Translations under genes and position numbers: made by a program
Shown: positions 17,381-27,394 of the stretch, one piece after another
How the letters are laid out: every line of letters starts with the position of its first letter
How positions within the stretch are numbered: the stretch's first letter is position 1
Notes under the pieces: model-generated
Told to the model about the DNA's origin: nothing
Seen by the model: the letters and a program-made list of their open reading frames with translations, nothing else
Databases searched by the model: none
Origin: Bradyrhizobium sp. Arg816
GTDB lineage: Bacteria > Pseudomonadota > Alphaproteobacteria > Rhizobiales > Xanthobacteraceae
Reading direction: 5' to 3'
DNA length: 64,000 nt
Assembly (NCBI RefSeq): GCF_029989365.1
Contig: NZ_JAPRAQ010000001.1
Location: 62,001-126,000 of the forward strand

Positions 17381-18511
17381 CTAGAACGCGACCTCGTACA
17401 TGTTCAGGATCGCATCCCGGCCGAGGTCTCGCGGATTGTTGTCGAGCAGGCGGCGAATGGCGTGCGCCTCGTCGGCCATGACGCCGAGATCGCCCTTGGG
17501 CACGCCGAGCGCGGACAGACGCATCTCGATGCCGAGGTTCTTGCAGAACTCGTAAGTGGCCTCGAATGCAAGAATCGGGTCGTTCTGCGCCGGCAGGCCG
17601 AGCGCCGCCAGCACCGCGACCGTCTTCGCCTCGACTGCCGGCATGTTGAAGGCCAGCGTGTGCGGGAAGATCACGGCGCAGGCGAGCCCATGCGCGACAT
17701 GATGGCGCGTGCCCAGCGGATAAGCGACGGCATGCCCGGCAGTGGTGTTCACCGGCCCGAGGCAATAGCCGCCATAGAGCGAGGCTAGGGAGAGACCCGC
17801 GCGTGCCTCGCGATCGCCGCCGTCGGCGACCGCCCGCTTGAGATATTGCCCGACCAGCCGCGCGCCCTCGAGCGCATAAAGGTCGATCATCGGATGCGCC
17901 TTGCGGCTGGTATAGGCCTCGACGCAATGCGCCAGCGCATCGACGCCGGTGGCCGCAGTGACCTGCTTCGGCACCGTCATCGTGAGATCGGGGTCGACGA
18001 TGGCGATATCGGCGAGCATGAAGCGGCTCTGCACTGCCTGCTTGTTCTGGCTGACGGGATCGGTGACGAGCGCACGGGTGCCCGCCTCGCTGCCGGTGCC
18101 CGATGTGGTCGGTATCTGCATCAGCGCGACGCTGCGGCCAGCGACTTTTTCCGGCCCAACGATATCGGCAAAGGCCACGTCGCTGGTGCAGAGCACGGCA
18201 ACCAGCTTGGCAAGATCCATCGCGCTGCCGCCGCCGAAGCCGACCACGAGATCGGGCTTGGCGTCGCGTGCCATCGCGACGGCCTTCTCGAGATTGGGCA
18301 GGTCCGGCTCGGGCTTCACGTCGCCGAACACCTTCACTGCGCCCGGCAGCGCCAGCGCATCGACGCGGCGCGCATTGAACAGATCGGAAATCACCAGCGG
18401 CCGCCTGGCGCCGATCCGCTCGGCGAAGCGCGCCGCGGCGGTGATCGTGCCGTTGCCGAATTCCAGGATGGTGGGACGCTGGATTTCGATGGGCGTGAAG
18501 GCGTTGGTCAT
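17381..18511 (-). CDS. Iron-containing alcohol dehydrogenase
   Basis: This 376-residue group III dehydrogenase shows the NAD-binding GFGGGSAMDLAK block (about residues 91-102) and IPTTSGTGSEAG. The metal-ligand segments are GVDALAHCVEAY and GHAVAYPLGTRHHVAHG with the iron-binding His residues. Family members oxidise alcohols or reduce aldehydes and maleylacetate. Here it follows the PdxA2-like gene by 13 bases, suggesting oxidation of a hydroxy-acid intermediate or reduction of an aldehyde product in the same pathway. The substrate is inferred only from context. Confidence 0.9.
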   Translation of the reverse strand: MTNAFTPIEIQRPTILEFGNGTITAAARFAERIGARRPLVISDLFNARRVDALALPGAVKVFGDVKPEPDLPNLEKAVAMARDAKPDLVVGFGGGSAMDLAKLVAVLCTSDVAFADIVGPEKVAGRSVALMQIPTTSGTGSEAGTRALVTDPVSQNKQAVQSRFMLADIAIVDPDLTMTVPKQVTAATGVDALAHCVEAYTSRKAHPMIDLYALEGARLVGQYLKRAVADGGDREARAGLSLASLYGGYCLGPVNTTAGHAVAYPLGTRHHVAHGLACAVIFPHTLAFNMPAVEAKTVAVLAALGLPAQNDPILAFEATYEFCKNLGIEMRLSALGVPKGDLGVMADEAHAIRRLLDNNPRDLGRDAILNMYEVAF

Positions 18512-18524
18512 CGTGCGCTAGATC

Positions 18525-19558
<1,034 letters not shown>

Positions 19559-19562
<4 letters not shown>

Positions 19563-20671
19563 GTCGGGCTCCCAGTATTGAGCAAATGATTGTCCCGGAG
19601 CAGATCGCGCCACAGCTCGCTGGGGCCGAACGCGCCGGACTTCGAGATGATGTCGACGCCGGCCCAGCGACCGCCTTGCAGTACCGAGCGCGGCAGCCCC
19701 GGTACGATACGCCCCCTCACCTGGAGCGCATGCGCGCCGAGCGCAACGCATACGGCCTTCAAGGTCTCGCCGCCAGCAACGATCAAGGTTCCGGGCGGAT
19801 CGAGCGCCGAAATCAGCGTCGTCAGCTCGCGCGCGATCCGCTGCGCGGCCTCGACGCGCGAAAGGCCATCCGCGAGCGCGAATTTCACCAGCGCCACGCC
19901 ATCGTCAGCCAGCTTGCGTTGAACGCCTGCGCCCCCCTCACCTTCGGCCAACGCGATGGTGGCTTCGCCACATGCTGCGAGCTGGGAGGCGGTGGTGGCC
20001 TGGTCGGAACCGAACAGCCCCAGCACCGGCCGCTTCAGCCGGCTCGGCGCATCGGCGCGATCGCTGCGGGCGAGTGCACCGGCGAGCCCGCCGCTTCCGC
20101 ACCACAGCACCGGCCCCGGCATCTGCCGCGCCATCTCGACGATGCGATCGAGCTCGACGTCGTTCTCGGCATCGAAGACCTGAACACCGCCTTGCGACAG
20201 CGTATCGGCCCGGCCCTGCCGTGCTTCGATGCCCTCGAGCTGCAGTTGAGCCAGCAGATTGTCACCGACGCGATGCCAGTCGCCCTGGACCGTACGCGCA
20301 AATTGCTGGCCGCCCACGGTGCGGCGTCCCTGATAGTCGAAGGCTGGTGCGACCACGCATGACGCCCAAGGGCCGCTGCGCAGGCAGGCGCCGAGCTCGG
20401 CCGCCCAGGCACCGCGGAGCAGGCTGTCGACCTTCTTGTAGGCGATGGTCCCACCCTGAAGCTGCGGCGCCAGCCGTCCGACGATCTCGACGCTGTCGGC
20501 TTTCGACCGCTCGCGGGTGCCGCTGTCGATCGCGAGGCTTTGCGTGCCCGGAGTCGCGGGCGAATCCGCCCAGGTGACGTCGAATGGTCCGCACAGGCCG
20601 ACGAACTCCGCCGCGGTGTCGAGTGCGCCGGTGAGATCGTCGGCAAGCAGGCGCACGACCGTCATTGTCAT
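19559..20671 (-). CDS. Four-carbon acid sugar kinase (DUF1537 family)
   Basis: The start is the ATG at 20671 in an ATGA overlap with the FAD-oxidase stop, giving 370 residues beginning MTMTVVRLLADDLTGALDTA. That N-terminal DDLTGALD block binds the sugar acid in this family. A C-terminal nucleotide-binding half carries TLIVAGGETLKAVC and later IISKSGAFG. Family members (DtnK, LtnK, OtnK) phosphorylate threonate or oxo-tetronate at C4. Coupling to the PdxA2-like gene on one side and the FAD oxidase on the other makes a C4 acid-sugar pathway likely; which stereoisomer cannot be told. Confidence 0.88.
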
Positions 20672-22107
20672 GCTGCTCCCGCGCCAAAGATCTTGCCGGG
20701 GTTCATCAGGCCATTCGGATCGAGCAAGCGTTTGATGCCACGCATCAGCTCGATATCGAGCGGATCGGCGACACGGGCCAGCCGGACGCGATTGGTGATC
20801 CCGATGCCGTGCTCGGCACTGATCGCCCCGCACTGCGCTGCGGTCTCGTCGTCGACGATCTCATTGATTTGCGCCACCAGGGCGGCCGTCGTCGCCGGCT
20901 CCTGACAATGCGCACGGTCGATCAGGGCGATCACGTGGATGTTGCCGTCGCCGATATGGCCATGCATCACCACGCGGGCATGCGGTACCGCGGCCATGAT
21001 CCGCGCCTCGACATTGGTGACGAAGTCCGCCTGGCGCTCCAGCGGCACAACGCTGTCGTGCGAGACGACATAGCCGCTGCGCTTGTTGCCTTCGGACACG
21101 CTGTGCCTGACCGCCCAGATCGCTTTCGCCTGCGCGAGGTTGGAGGTCAGGATGACGTCTTCGGCGATACCGGCCTCCATCGCATCCGCCAGAGCCGTGG
21201 CGAGCGGCTCGTCGAGATCGACGCCCGCAAGCGTGTCCGTCAACTCGACGATCAGGTACCACGGCGTCGTCAGCGCGAACGGGATCGTGACATGCGGCAC
21301 GGTCTCCGCGATCGCCTCGATCTGCGAGCGCGACATGATTTCGAGGCTGCCGAGCCGGTCGCCGACCACACCGCGCAGGCGCTGCATGATCTCGAGTGCC
21401 TGCGCGACACCCCGCAATTTCACCAGCGCCAGCGCCGAGCTGCGCGGCGGCGAAAACAGTTTCAGCACCGCCGCGGTGACGATGCCGAGCGTCCCTTCCG
21501 CGCCGATGAAGAGCTGCTTGAGCGCGTAACCCGTGTTGTCCTTGCGTAGCGCGCGCAGGCCGTTGAAGATACGCCCGTCGGGCAGCACGGCTTCGAGCCC
21601 GAGCACGAGATCGCGCGTCGGGCCGTAGCGCAGCACGGCCGTGCCGCCGGCATTGGTCGAGATATTGCCGCCGATCTGGCAGGAACCTTCGGCACCCAGG
21701 CTCAGGGGAAAATAGCGATCGACGCTACGCGCCGCATTCTGGACCTCGGCGAGAATGCAGCCGGCCTCGACCGTGATCGTACTGGCGAGCGGACTGACGT
21801 CGCGCACCGCTCGCATGCGGTCGAGCCGGATCACGACATTGCCAGCGTGATCGTCCGGAGTCGCGGCTCCGCACATGCCGGTGTTGCCGCCTTGCGGCAC
21901 GATCGCAAGGCGCCTGTCGACACAGTATTTGACGACGGAGGCGACCTCGGCAGTCGAGACGGGCTTCACCACCGCGACAGCGCGGCCGCGATAGCGCCCG
22001 CGCCAGTCCACCACATAGGGCTCCTGGTCGACTCCGGACGCGATGACGTGCTTGTCGCCGACGATCGCGGCGAGCCCGGCCAATGCATCCTGGAATGAGT
22101 CGGACAT
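20668..22107 (-). CDS. FAD-linked oxidase (GlcD/D-2-hydroxyacid dehydrogenase type)
   Basis: This 479-residue protein has a VAO/PCMH-fold FAD domain near residues 40-220, with VPQGGNTGMCGAATP and GAEGSCQIGGNISTNAGG as flavin-binding segments. The C-terminal cap ends in the family motif SAEHGIGITNRVRL then PNGLMNPGKIF. Such enzymes oxidise D-2-hydroxyacids (lactate, glycolate, 2-hydroxyglutarate) to 2-oxoacids. In this operon it may oxidise a sugar acid before or beside the kinase. It is coupled to the kinase gene by ATGA. Confidence 0.9.
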   Translation of the reverse strand: MSDSFQDALAGLAAIVGDKHVIASGVDQEPYVVDWRGRYRGRAVAVVKPVSTAEVASVVKYCVDRRLAIVPQGGNTGMCGAATPDDHAGNVVIRLDRMRAVRDVSPLASTITVEAGCILAEVQNAARSVDRYFPLSLGAEGSCQIGGNISTNAGGTAVLRYGPTRDLVLGLEAVLPDGRIFNGLRALRKDNTGYALKQLFIGAEGTLGIVTAAVLKLFSPPRSSALALVKLRGVAQALEIMQRLRGVVGDRLGSLEIMSRSQIEAIAETVPHVTIPFALTTPWYLIVELTDTLAGVDLDEPLATALADAMEAGIAEDVILTSNLAQAKAIWAVRHSVSEGNKRSGYVVSHDSVVPLERQADFVTNVEARIMAAVPHARVVMHGHIGDGNIHVIALIDRAHCQEPATTAALVAQINEIVDDETAAQCGAISAEHGIGITNRVRLARVADPLDIELMRGIKRLLDPNGLMNPGKIFGAGAA

Positions 22108-22134
22108 CAGATCGCCTCGTCGTCCGTACCGAGC

Positions 22135-23055
22135 TTAGGCGGAGGCTGCGAATGCCGCAGCATTCGCAAGCAGCTCTTTCAGCTGGTCCGGCAGCAGGGA
22201 CTCCAGCGGCGGCCGCAGGCGCTGCCAACCGGCATGCTTGGTGCGATCGGCCGCAAGCGCCTTCAGCGAGGCCATCTGCGGAAATTGCGAGACCAGCTCG
22301 CGCGCCTTCACGATGCGCGCCTGCGCCGCCTTGAGCGCCGGATCGTCGTCGCTGTTGCCAAAGTGCTTGAAGACATAGGCAAGACTGCGCGCGACGACAT
22401 TGGAGGTCGCGGTTATGCAGCCCGCGCCGCCCTTGCGCAGCAGCGGCAGCATCAATGGATCGGCGCCGCCCAGGACAGCGAAGCCCGGAAACCGCTCGAC
22501 CATCGCCGTCATGTTGGCGAAGTCGCCGGACGAATCCTTGATGCCGGTGAACGTCGCCGGATAGACCTTGCGCAGCCGCTCGATCAGTGCATGCGAGATC
22601 GGTTGCGCCGACATCTGCGGGTAGTGATAGAGGACGACTTTCAGGCGCGCATCACCGATACGCTGAACCACCTCGCTGTAGGAGGCGAAGATGCCGTCAT
22701 CGGTGACGTTCTTGTAGTAGAACGGCGGCAGCATCACCACGGTGTCGACGCCGACCGAGAGCGCGTGGCGCGTCAGCGCGGTGGTATCGCTGAGCGCGGC
22801 AACGCCGGTGCCGGGCAAAAGCCGCCGCGGCGCGATGCCGGCGGCCACCACCGCCTCGAGCAGCGCCGAGCGTTCGGCCACCGAAAAGGAGTTCGCCTCA
22901 CCCGTCGTGCCCAGCATCGCGATGCCGTCGCAGCCTTCGTCGAGCAGATAGCGACAATGGTCCACGAAGCGCGCATGATCGGGAGCAAGCTCGGCGTCGA
23001 GCGGCGTCAACGCGGCGGAGAACACGCCATGAGGGTGCAGCGATGATGTCGACAA
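22135..23055 (-). CDS. DapA-family (dihydrodipicolinate synthase-like) aldolase
   Basis: This 306-residue TIM-barrel aldolase has the GTTGE substrate loop (residues 49-53), the conserved Tyr143 in LYHYPQ and the Schiff-base Lys173 in TGIKDSSGD. No in-frame ATG is near; a TTG at 23055 follows GGAGGA by six to seven bases and fixes the start. It is the first gene of the operon, so it probably makes or cleaves a 2-oxo acid in the pathway rather than serving lysine synthesis. IclR and an operator-like palindrome lie immediately upstream. Confidence 0.88.
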   Translation of the reverse strand: MSTSSLHPHGVFSAALTPLDAELAPDHARFVDHCRYLLDEGCDGIAMLGTTGEANSFSVAERSALLEAVVAAGIAPRRLLPGTGVAALSDTTALTRHALSVGVDTVVMLPPFYYKNVTDDGIFASYSEVVQRIGDARLKVVLYHYPQMSAQPISHALIERLRKVYPATFTGIKDSSGDFANMTAMVERFPGFAVLGGADPLMLPLLRKGGAGCITATSNVVARSLAYVFKHFGNSDDDPALKAAQARIVKARELVSQFPQMASLKALAADRTKHAGWQRLRPPLESLLPDQLKELLANAAAFAASA

Positions 23056-23082
23056 AACTTCCTCCGATCGTCAGAACGATAT

Positions 23083-23099
23083 TGTTCGGAATGCGAACA
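23083..23099. promoter_or_regulatory. IclR-type operator in the divergent promoter
   Basis: TGTTCGGAATGCGAACA has perfect 6-base arms around a 5-base centre. Partly overlapping it on the left, 23074-23087 reads GAACGATATTGTTC, a second inverted repeat using the same half-site. Sites of the form GTTCG-N5-CG(A)AC fit the IclR family. The position, 27 bases before the dapA-like start and 52 before the iclR start, fits control of both genes. Confidence 0.6.
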
Positions 23100-23151
23100 T
23101 TTGTTATTTGCTGATGCAGTCGTAAAATCAGCTCGGCCCGACGTCAAGGGC

Positions 23152-24000
23152 ATGGCTGTCATGGCGGGGCATTCGAGCATGGCCAAGGCTGCAAAGCGCA
23201 TAACGGAATCGTCGCGGAAAAACCCTAAGAACCACGTCGCTTCCGTTGGGAAGGCCTTCGCGGTGCTCAAGAGTTTCAGCAGCGAGGCCTTCGAGCTGAC
23301 CCTGAGTGAGATTGCCGCACGGGCCGAGCTCGATCGCGGGACGGCGTTCCGCCTGATCCAAACACTGACCGAGCTCGGCTATCTCCAGGCCGTTCCGCAA
23401 AGCCGCCGGTTCCGTCTCGGCGTCGCCTGTCTCGACCTCGGCTACACCGTGCTGTCGCACGGCTCGCTGCGGCCGATCGTCGAGCCGCTGCTGCGCGACC
23501 TCGTCCCGGCGGTGGGCGATGCGGCCTCGCTCGGCATTCTCGATGGCGGCGACGTAGTCTATCTCGCGCGCGTCGGTGCCGGCCTCGACCGTCACAAGAT
23601 GGACCGCCGGCCGGGCACGCGCATTCCCGCCTACAGTGCCGCGCTCGGCCATGTCATGCTGGCGCATCTGCCACGCGACCAGCAGATCGAGCGGCTCGAG
23701 TTGCGTCCTCGCGTCAAACTGTCGGAGCGAACGCTGACCGATCTCGACGCACTGCTCGCCCGGCTCGATCAGGTGAAGAAAAAAGGCCATGCCGTCTCCG
23801 ACGGCGAGAATGCCTATGGCCTGCGCACGCTGGCAACGCCGATCTTCGACGCTCAGGGTTTTGTGATCGGCGGCTTGAGCGTCACGGTCGATGCGATGCG
23901 CATGGACATGGCGGCCTTCCGCGACCAGGCGTTGCCGCGGCTGATGCAGGCGACCGCCCAAGTCCAGGATCTCGCGATCAAATCGGGATTGACGAGCTGA
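23152..24000 (+). CDS. IclR family transcriptional regulator
   Basis: The frame opens at a TTG at 23101, but ATG 23152 behind AAGG is preferred, giving 282 residues. It has the N-terminal winged helix (VASVGKAFAVLKSF, LSEIAARAELDRGTAFRLIQTL) and the C-terminal IclR effector domain (GDVVYLARVG, ENAYGLRTLATPIFD, IGGLSVTV). It is divergent from the acid-sugar operon and very likely its regulator, sensing a pathway metabolite. Confidence 0.9.
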   Translation: MAVMAGHSSMAKAAKRITESSRKNPKNHVASVGKAFAVLKSFSSEAFELTLSEIAARAELDRGTAFRLIQTLTELGYLQAVPQSRRFRLGVACLDLGYTVLSHGSLRPIVEPLLRDLVPAVGDAASLGILDGGDVVYLARVGAGLDRHKMDRRPGTRIPAYSAALGHVMLAHLPRDQQIERLELRPRVKLSERTLTDLDALLARLDQVKKKGHAVSDGENAYGLRTLATPIFDAQGFVIGGLSVTVDAMRMDMAAFRDQALPRLMQATAQVQDLAIKSGLTS

Positions 24001-24015
24001 GGGTGGTGACGGCGA

Positions 24016-24918
24016 TCAGATCACGATGTGATCGAAGTCGGCAGCGATCCGCGTATTCGGAAACATCTTTGTCGCCTCCGTCAAGATCTCTTCATCCTCG
24101 TATCGTCCCGACATGTGGACCAGCACGAGCTGCTTGACGTTGTTGGCAGCGGCAAACGAAGCGGCTTCGGTTGCCGTGAGATGGCCGTAGTCCCGCGCGG
24201 TCGCGGCGTCACGATCGAGGAACGTCGCCTCGATCACCAGCAAGTCGGCGTCGGCGACATGTCGAGATAGACCATCGGTGGTTTCGGTGTCGCCGACCAC
24301 GACGAGCTTCCTGCCGCCGCCCGGCGGGCCCAGGACGTCTTCCGGATCGATGGTTCGACCGGCGATCACGACCGGTCGTCCGGCGGCCAGCTCTCCGCGC
24401 ATCGGCCCGTCCGGGACGCTGAGCAACGCGAGGCGCTCGGGCAGAAGGTGGCGGCGTGCGGGACTTTGGAAAGAGAAGCCAAAGCTGTCGGTGTCGCGGT
24501 GGCGGACCGGAAAGCAGTCGATAGTGAAGTCGCCGGCATCGATGACTTGCCCCTCGGTCAGCGGCGCGAATGCCACAGGGATCGGCGCCCTGCCCGCGCC
24601 CCACAGACCTGCAAGCATGCGAACGACGATGTCGAGCGTGCCCGGGCCGGCATGAACGGTCATCACGTCGGAGGTCTGCCGCAACCCCAGCGTCGAGAAG
24701 AGACCGGGGATGCCGAGCACGTGATCGAGATGCCCGTGCGTCAGCAGGATGCGGTCGAGCCGGCGAAAGCCGGCGCCACTGCGCAGCAACTGGCGCTGCG
24801 TGCCCTCGCCGCAATCAACCAGAATGCGCTTGCCCGCGACCTCCACCAGGAGGGCCGGATGGTTGCGCTCCACTGAGGGAACGCTTGCCGAGGTGCCGAG
24901 AAATGTCAGGGCGAACAT
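24016..24918 (-). CDS. Ribonuclease Z-like metallo-beta-lactamase-fold hydrolase
   Basis: This 300-residue protein from ATG 24918 begins FALTFLGTSASVPSVERNH, the typical RNase Z opening. It has the zinc motif H61-G-H-L-D-H66, a second block CFPVRHRDTDSFGF, and the C-terminal LVHMSGRY typical of tRNase Z, which removes the tRNA 3' trailer. It may be the cell's tRNase Z or a paralogue. It sits last in a minus-strand run with the ABM protein and guanine deaminase; the link is probably only positional. Confidence 0.85.
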   Translation of the reverse strand: MFALTFLGTSASVPSVERNHPALLVEVAGKRILVDCGEGTQRQLLRSGAGFRRLDRILLTHGHLDHVLGIPGLFSTLGLRQTSDVMTVHAGPGTLDIVVRMLAGLWGAGRAPIPVAFAPLTEGQVIDAGDFTIDCFPVRHRDTDSFGFSFQSPARRHLLPERLALLSVPDGPMRGELAAGRPVVIAGRTIDPEDVLGPPGGGRKLVVVGDTETTDGLSRHVADADLLVIEATFLDRDAATARDYGHLTATEAASFAAANNVKQLVLVHMSGRYEDEEILTEATKMFPNTRIAADFDHIVI

Positions 24919-24984
24919 GGTCGTCAGCGTCCAGAGACCGACCTCTCCCCGGCAGCCCTTCAACGGTCCGCACGGTGGATGGCC

Positions 24985-25968
24985 TCACCGTCCCCAATGC
25001 CATGCGAGCAGCAGCGCGTACAGGCCCATCGAGCCCGCATAGAGCGCGGCAAGCAATGCATATCCGGCGATCTGGCGGCCGAGCGCTGCCTTCGGCTTGA
25101 TCCACCAGTCGAGCGCCCTGAAGGCGGCCGGCACGAGAAACCAGCCGAGCAGCTGGGTACTCACGAGATTGCCGACGAACAGCGACAGCCAGACGGGCAC
25201 GCCGTGGCTATCGATCAGCGGCGCGCTGACGAAATAGCCCCAGAGATAGACCACGGGATAGAGCACCAGGAGCACGATGAGGTTGCTCTTCCAGATCAGA
25301 CCCGCACTCTGCTCCGGCGCCTGGGCCTTCCCCGTTGGGAACCAGAAATTGAAGCCGTAGCTTGCCCGCTTCACGTTCATGCCGGCGTTGAAGCGCGCGC
25401 CTTCCTCAAGCAGCGTCTGCCGCAAGGGCGAGTCGAGCCATGCATTGAGGTTGGCATCGCTGTCGAACGACAGGATGACGATCCACTCGTCGTGCAGGCC
25501 CGAGATAGGCCGCTCGATCTTGTGGCGCAGGAACCCCCTGAACTCGGCCTCCGCGGCCTGGATGCGCTGTTGCCATTTGAGGAACGCATCCTCGAGTCCA
25601 TCCGGCACCTTGAAGGAGATGACGGCGGAGACCGCGCTGTCGCGCTGAACGCCGGTGTCGGGAAGGATATGGACGTCCTCCGACCCGACGAAGAAGCGCT
25701 GCACGTCCGCGATCAGCCGCGCCCGTACCTCGCTCTGAAGCCAAGCGCGGGCAGCGGCCGGATTCGCGAAACGTACGATCGTCACCCAGTCCACATGCGC
25801 CGGCGGCTGCGGCGGCACGACCTCCTGGCTGAGGAAGCCAGGCCACGCCTTCAGCACCTCGCCGACCTCGCCGTTCCAGCGCGCGAACGCGGCAAAGCCG
25901 TCGTCGGCGATGCGGCGCTGGATGACGAGGGCGACCGCCTGGGCCGCTGGATCCGGAGATGCGCTCAT
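24985..25968 (-). CDS. Tandem ABM-domain protein with C-terminal membrane segments
   Basis: The 327-residue protein has two antibiotic-biosynthesis-monooxygenase-like repeats, at about residues 10-100 and 108-205. Both show WVTIVRFA / WIVILSF strands and a repeated A-W-L-x-S block (AARAWLQSEVRARL and LNAWLDSPLRQTL). Three transmembrane helices follow at about 233-253, 262-290 and 300-324. Function is unknown; a membrane-tethered ABM pair could act as a cofactor-free oxygenase or a sensor. It lies 14 bases after guanine deaminase and probably shares its transcript. Confidence 0.75.
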   Translation of the reverse strand: MSASPDPAAQAVALVIQRRIADDGFAAFARWNGEVGEVLKAWPGFLSQEVVPPQPPAHVDWVTIVRFANPAAARAWLQSEVRARLIADVQRFFVGSEDVHILPDTGVQRDSAVSAVISFKVPDGLEDAFLKWQQRIQAAEAEFRGFLRHKIERPISGLHDEWIVILSFDSDANLNAWLDSPLRQTLLEEGARFNAGMNVKRASYGFNFWFPTGKAQAPEQSAGLIWKSNLIVLLVLYPVVYLWGYFVSAPLIDSHGVPVWLSLFVGNLVSTQLLGWFLVPAAFRALDWWIKPKAALGRQIAGYALLAALYAGSMGLYALLLAWHWGR

Positions 25969-25982
25969 CGCGACCGTCCGCT

Positions 25983-27380
25983 TCAGCTCTGCTTGAAGAG
26001 GCGCTTGCCCATCACCCAGGTCTCGTCGACGCAGCGGTCGTCGCCGACCATCATGACGGCGAACAGCATATTCGCGACCTCATCAACCGTGCGCGGACCA
26101 GCACCGTCGGCGATCAGCGACTGGTGCCAGGGTTGCGCCAGCTGGCCACCATTCGGATCGAGCGCGACGAAATCGGCCTCCTTGCCGGGCTCGAAATTGC
26201 CGAGCTTGTCGTCGATGTAGAGGCCTTCGGCGCCGCCGAGCGTGACCGACCAGAAGCCGCGATAGGGCGAGAGCTTGTTGCGCTCGGCTTCCGCAAGATC
26301 CTTGCGCGCCGGGTCGATGCTGCCGTCGAGCAACGTGTTGTTGCACATGCCGACCTTGTAGGCGTCATCGAGCACGGAAATCATCGAGAAGCGGTTGCCG
26401 CCGCCGACGTCGGTGCCGAACGACATCTTCACCCGATGCTCGGGATCGGTGGCGCGGCCGAGGCGGAACAGGCCGCTGCCGAGGAACAGGTTCGAGCACG
26501 GGCAGAACACCACCGCGGCGCCCTTCTTGGACATGCGGCGGAACTCGTTGTTCGAGAGATAGACACCATGGCCGCCGGAGAATTTTGGCCCGACCAGGTC
26601 GAACTTCTCGTAGACACCGAGATAGTCCTGGCAGTCCGGATGCTCGACCAGCACGCCGCTGCACTCGGCCGGGTTCTCGGAGATGTGGGTGTTGACCCAG
26701 CAGTCCGGATGCTCGTGCTTGAGGCGCTGACACGCCTTGAGCAGCTCCGGCGAAGCGCCGAAGGCGAAGCGCGGCGTGATGGCGTAGAGGTTGCGGCCCT
26801 TGTTGTGGTACTGCGCGATCAGACGCTTGCTGTCGCGATAGAAGTTCTCGGGCGTGTCGATGAACTCGGCCGGCGCGTTGCGGTCGATCCCGGTGAGGCC
26901 CGCGATCACGCGCATGTTGCGGCGGGCGGCTTCCTCGAACAGCTCTTCGGTCGAGACCGGCGAGGAGCTGGTGAAGGCCTGGCAGGTGGTGGTGCCGGCG
27001 GCGAGCAGTGCGTCGAGAAAACGCTTCACGCCCTCGCGCGCGTAGTTGCGATCCTTGTACTTGATCTCCTCGGGGTAGATCGACTTCTGGAGCCACGGCA
27101 GCAGCTGTTCGCCATAGGCGCCGAGCACGCGGGTCTGCGGCAGATGGATGTGGCCGTCGATGAAGCCGGGGACGATGATGCGGTCCTTGATATGGGTGAT
27201 CTCGACGCCCGGGTGCGCGGCGGCGATCTTCTCATACGGACCGAACGCCTTGATGACCCCATCCGTGACGACCATGAGGCCGTCCTGGTGAAAGCGCGCG
27301 GCAGCCTGCTCGTTGCCGATGTGCTTCCAGGGATCGTCGACGAAGTCGAAGAATGTGCCGCGAATACCAACGGTGGTCAT
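25983..27380 (-). CDS. guaD: Guanine deaminase
   Basis: From ATG 27380 the protein has 465 residues. The amidohydrolase metal motif PGFIDGHIHLPQ (His77, His79) is followed by GAYGEQLLPWLQK, a guanine-deaminase hallmark. HISEN, GGHGVYLS and SFGTDVGGG carry later zinc and catalytic residues. It converts guanine to xanthine and ammonia. The frame is open further upstream, but homology starts here. It follows an MFS carrier by 14 bases, suggesting a purine import or salvage unit. Confidence 0.92.
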   Translation of the reverse strand: MTTVGIRGTFFDFVDDPWKHIGNEQAAARFHQDGLMVVTDGVIKAFGPYEKIAAAHPGVEITHIKDRIIVPGFIDGHIHLPQTRVLGAYGEQLLPWLQKSIYPEEIKYKDRNYAREGVKRFLDALLAAGTTTCQAFTSSSPVSTEELFEEAARRNMRVIAGLTGIDRNAPAEFIDTPENFYRDSKRLIAQYHNKGRNLYAITPRFAFGASPELLKACQRLKHEHPDCWVNTHISENPAECSGVLVEHPDCQDYLGVYEKFDLVGPKFSGGHGVYLSNNEFRRMSKKGAAVVFCPCSNLFLGSGLFRLGRATDPEHRVKMSFGTDVGGGNRFSMISVLDDAYKVGMCNNTLLDGSIDPARKDLAEAERNKLSPYRGFWSVTLGGAEGLYIDDKLGNFEPGKEADFVALDPNGGQLAQPWHQSLIADGAGPRTVDEVANMLFAVMMVGDDRCVDETWVMGKRLFKQS

Positions 27381-27394
27381 GAGAGGTTCCTTCC

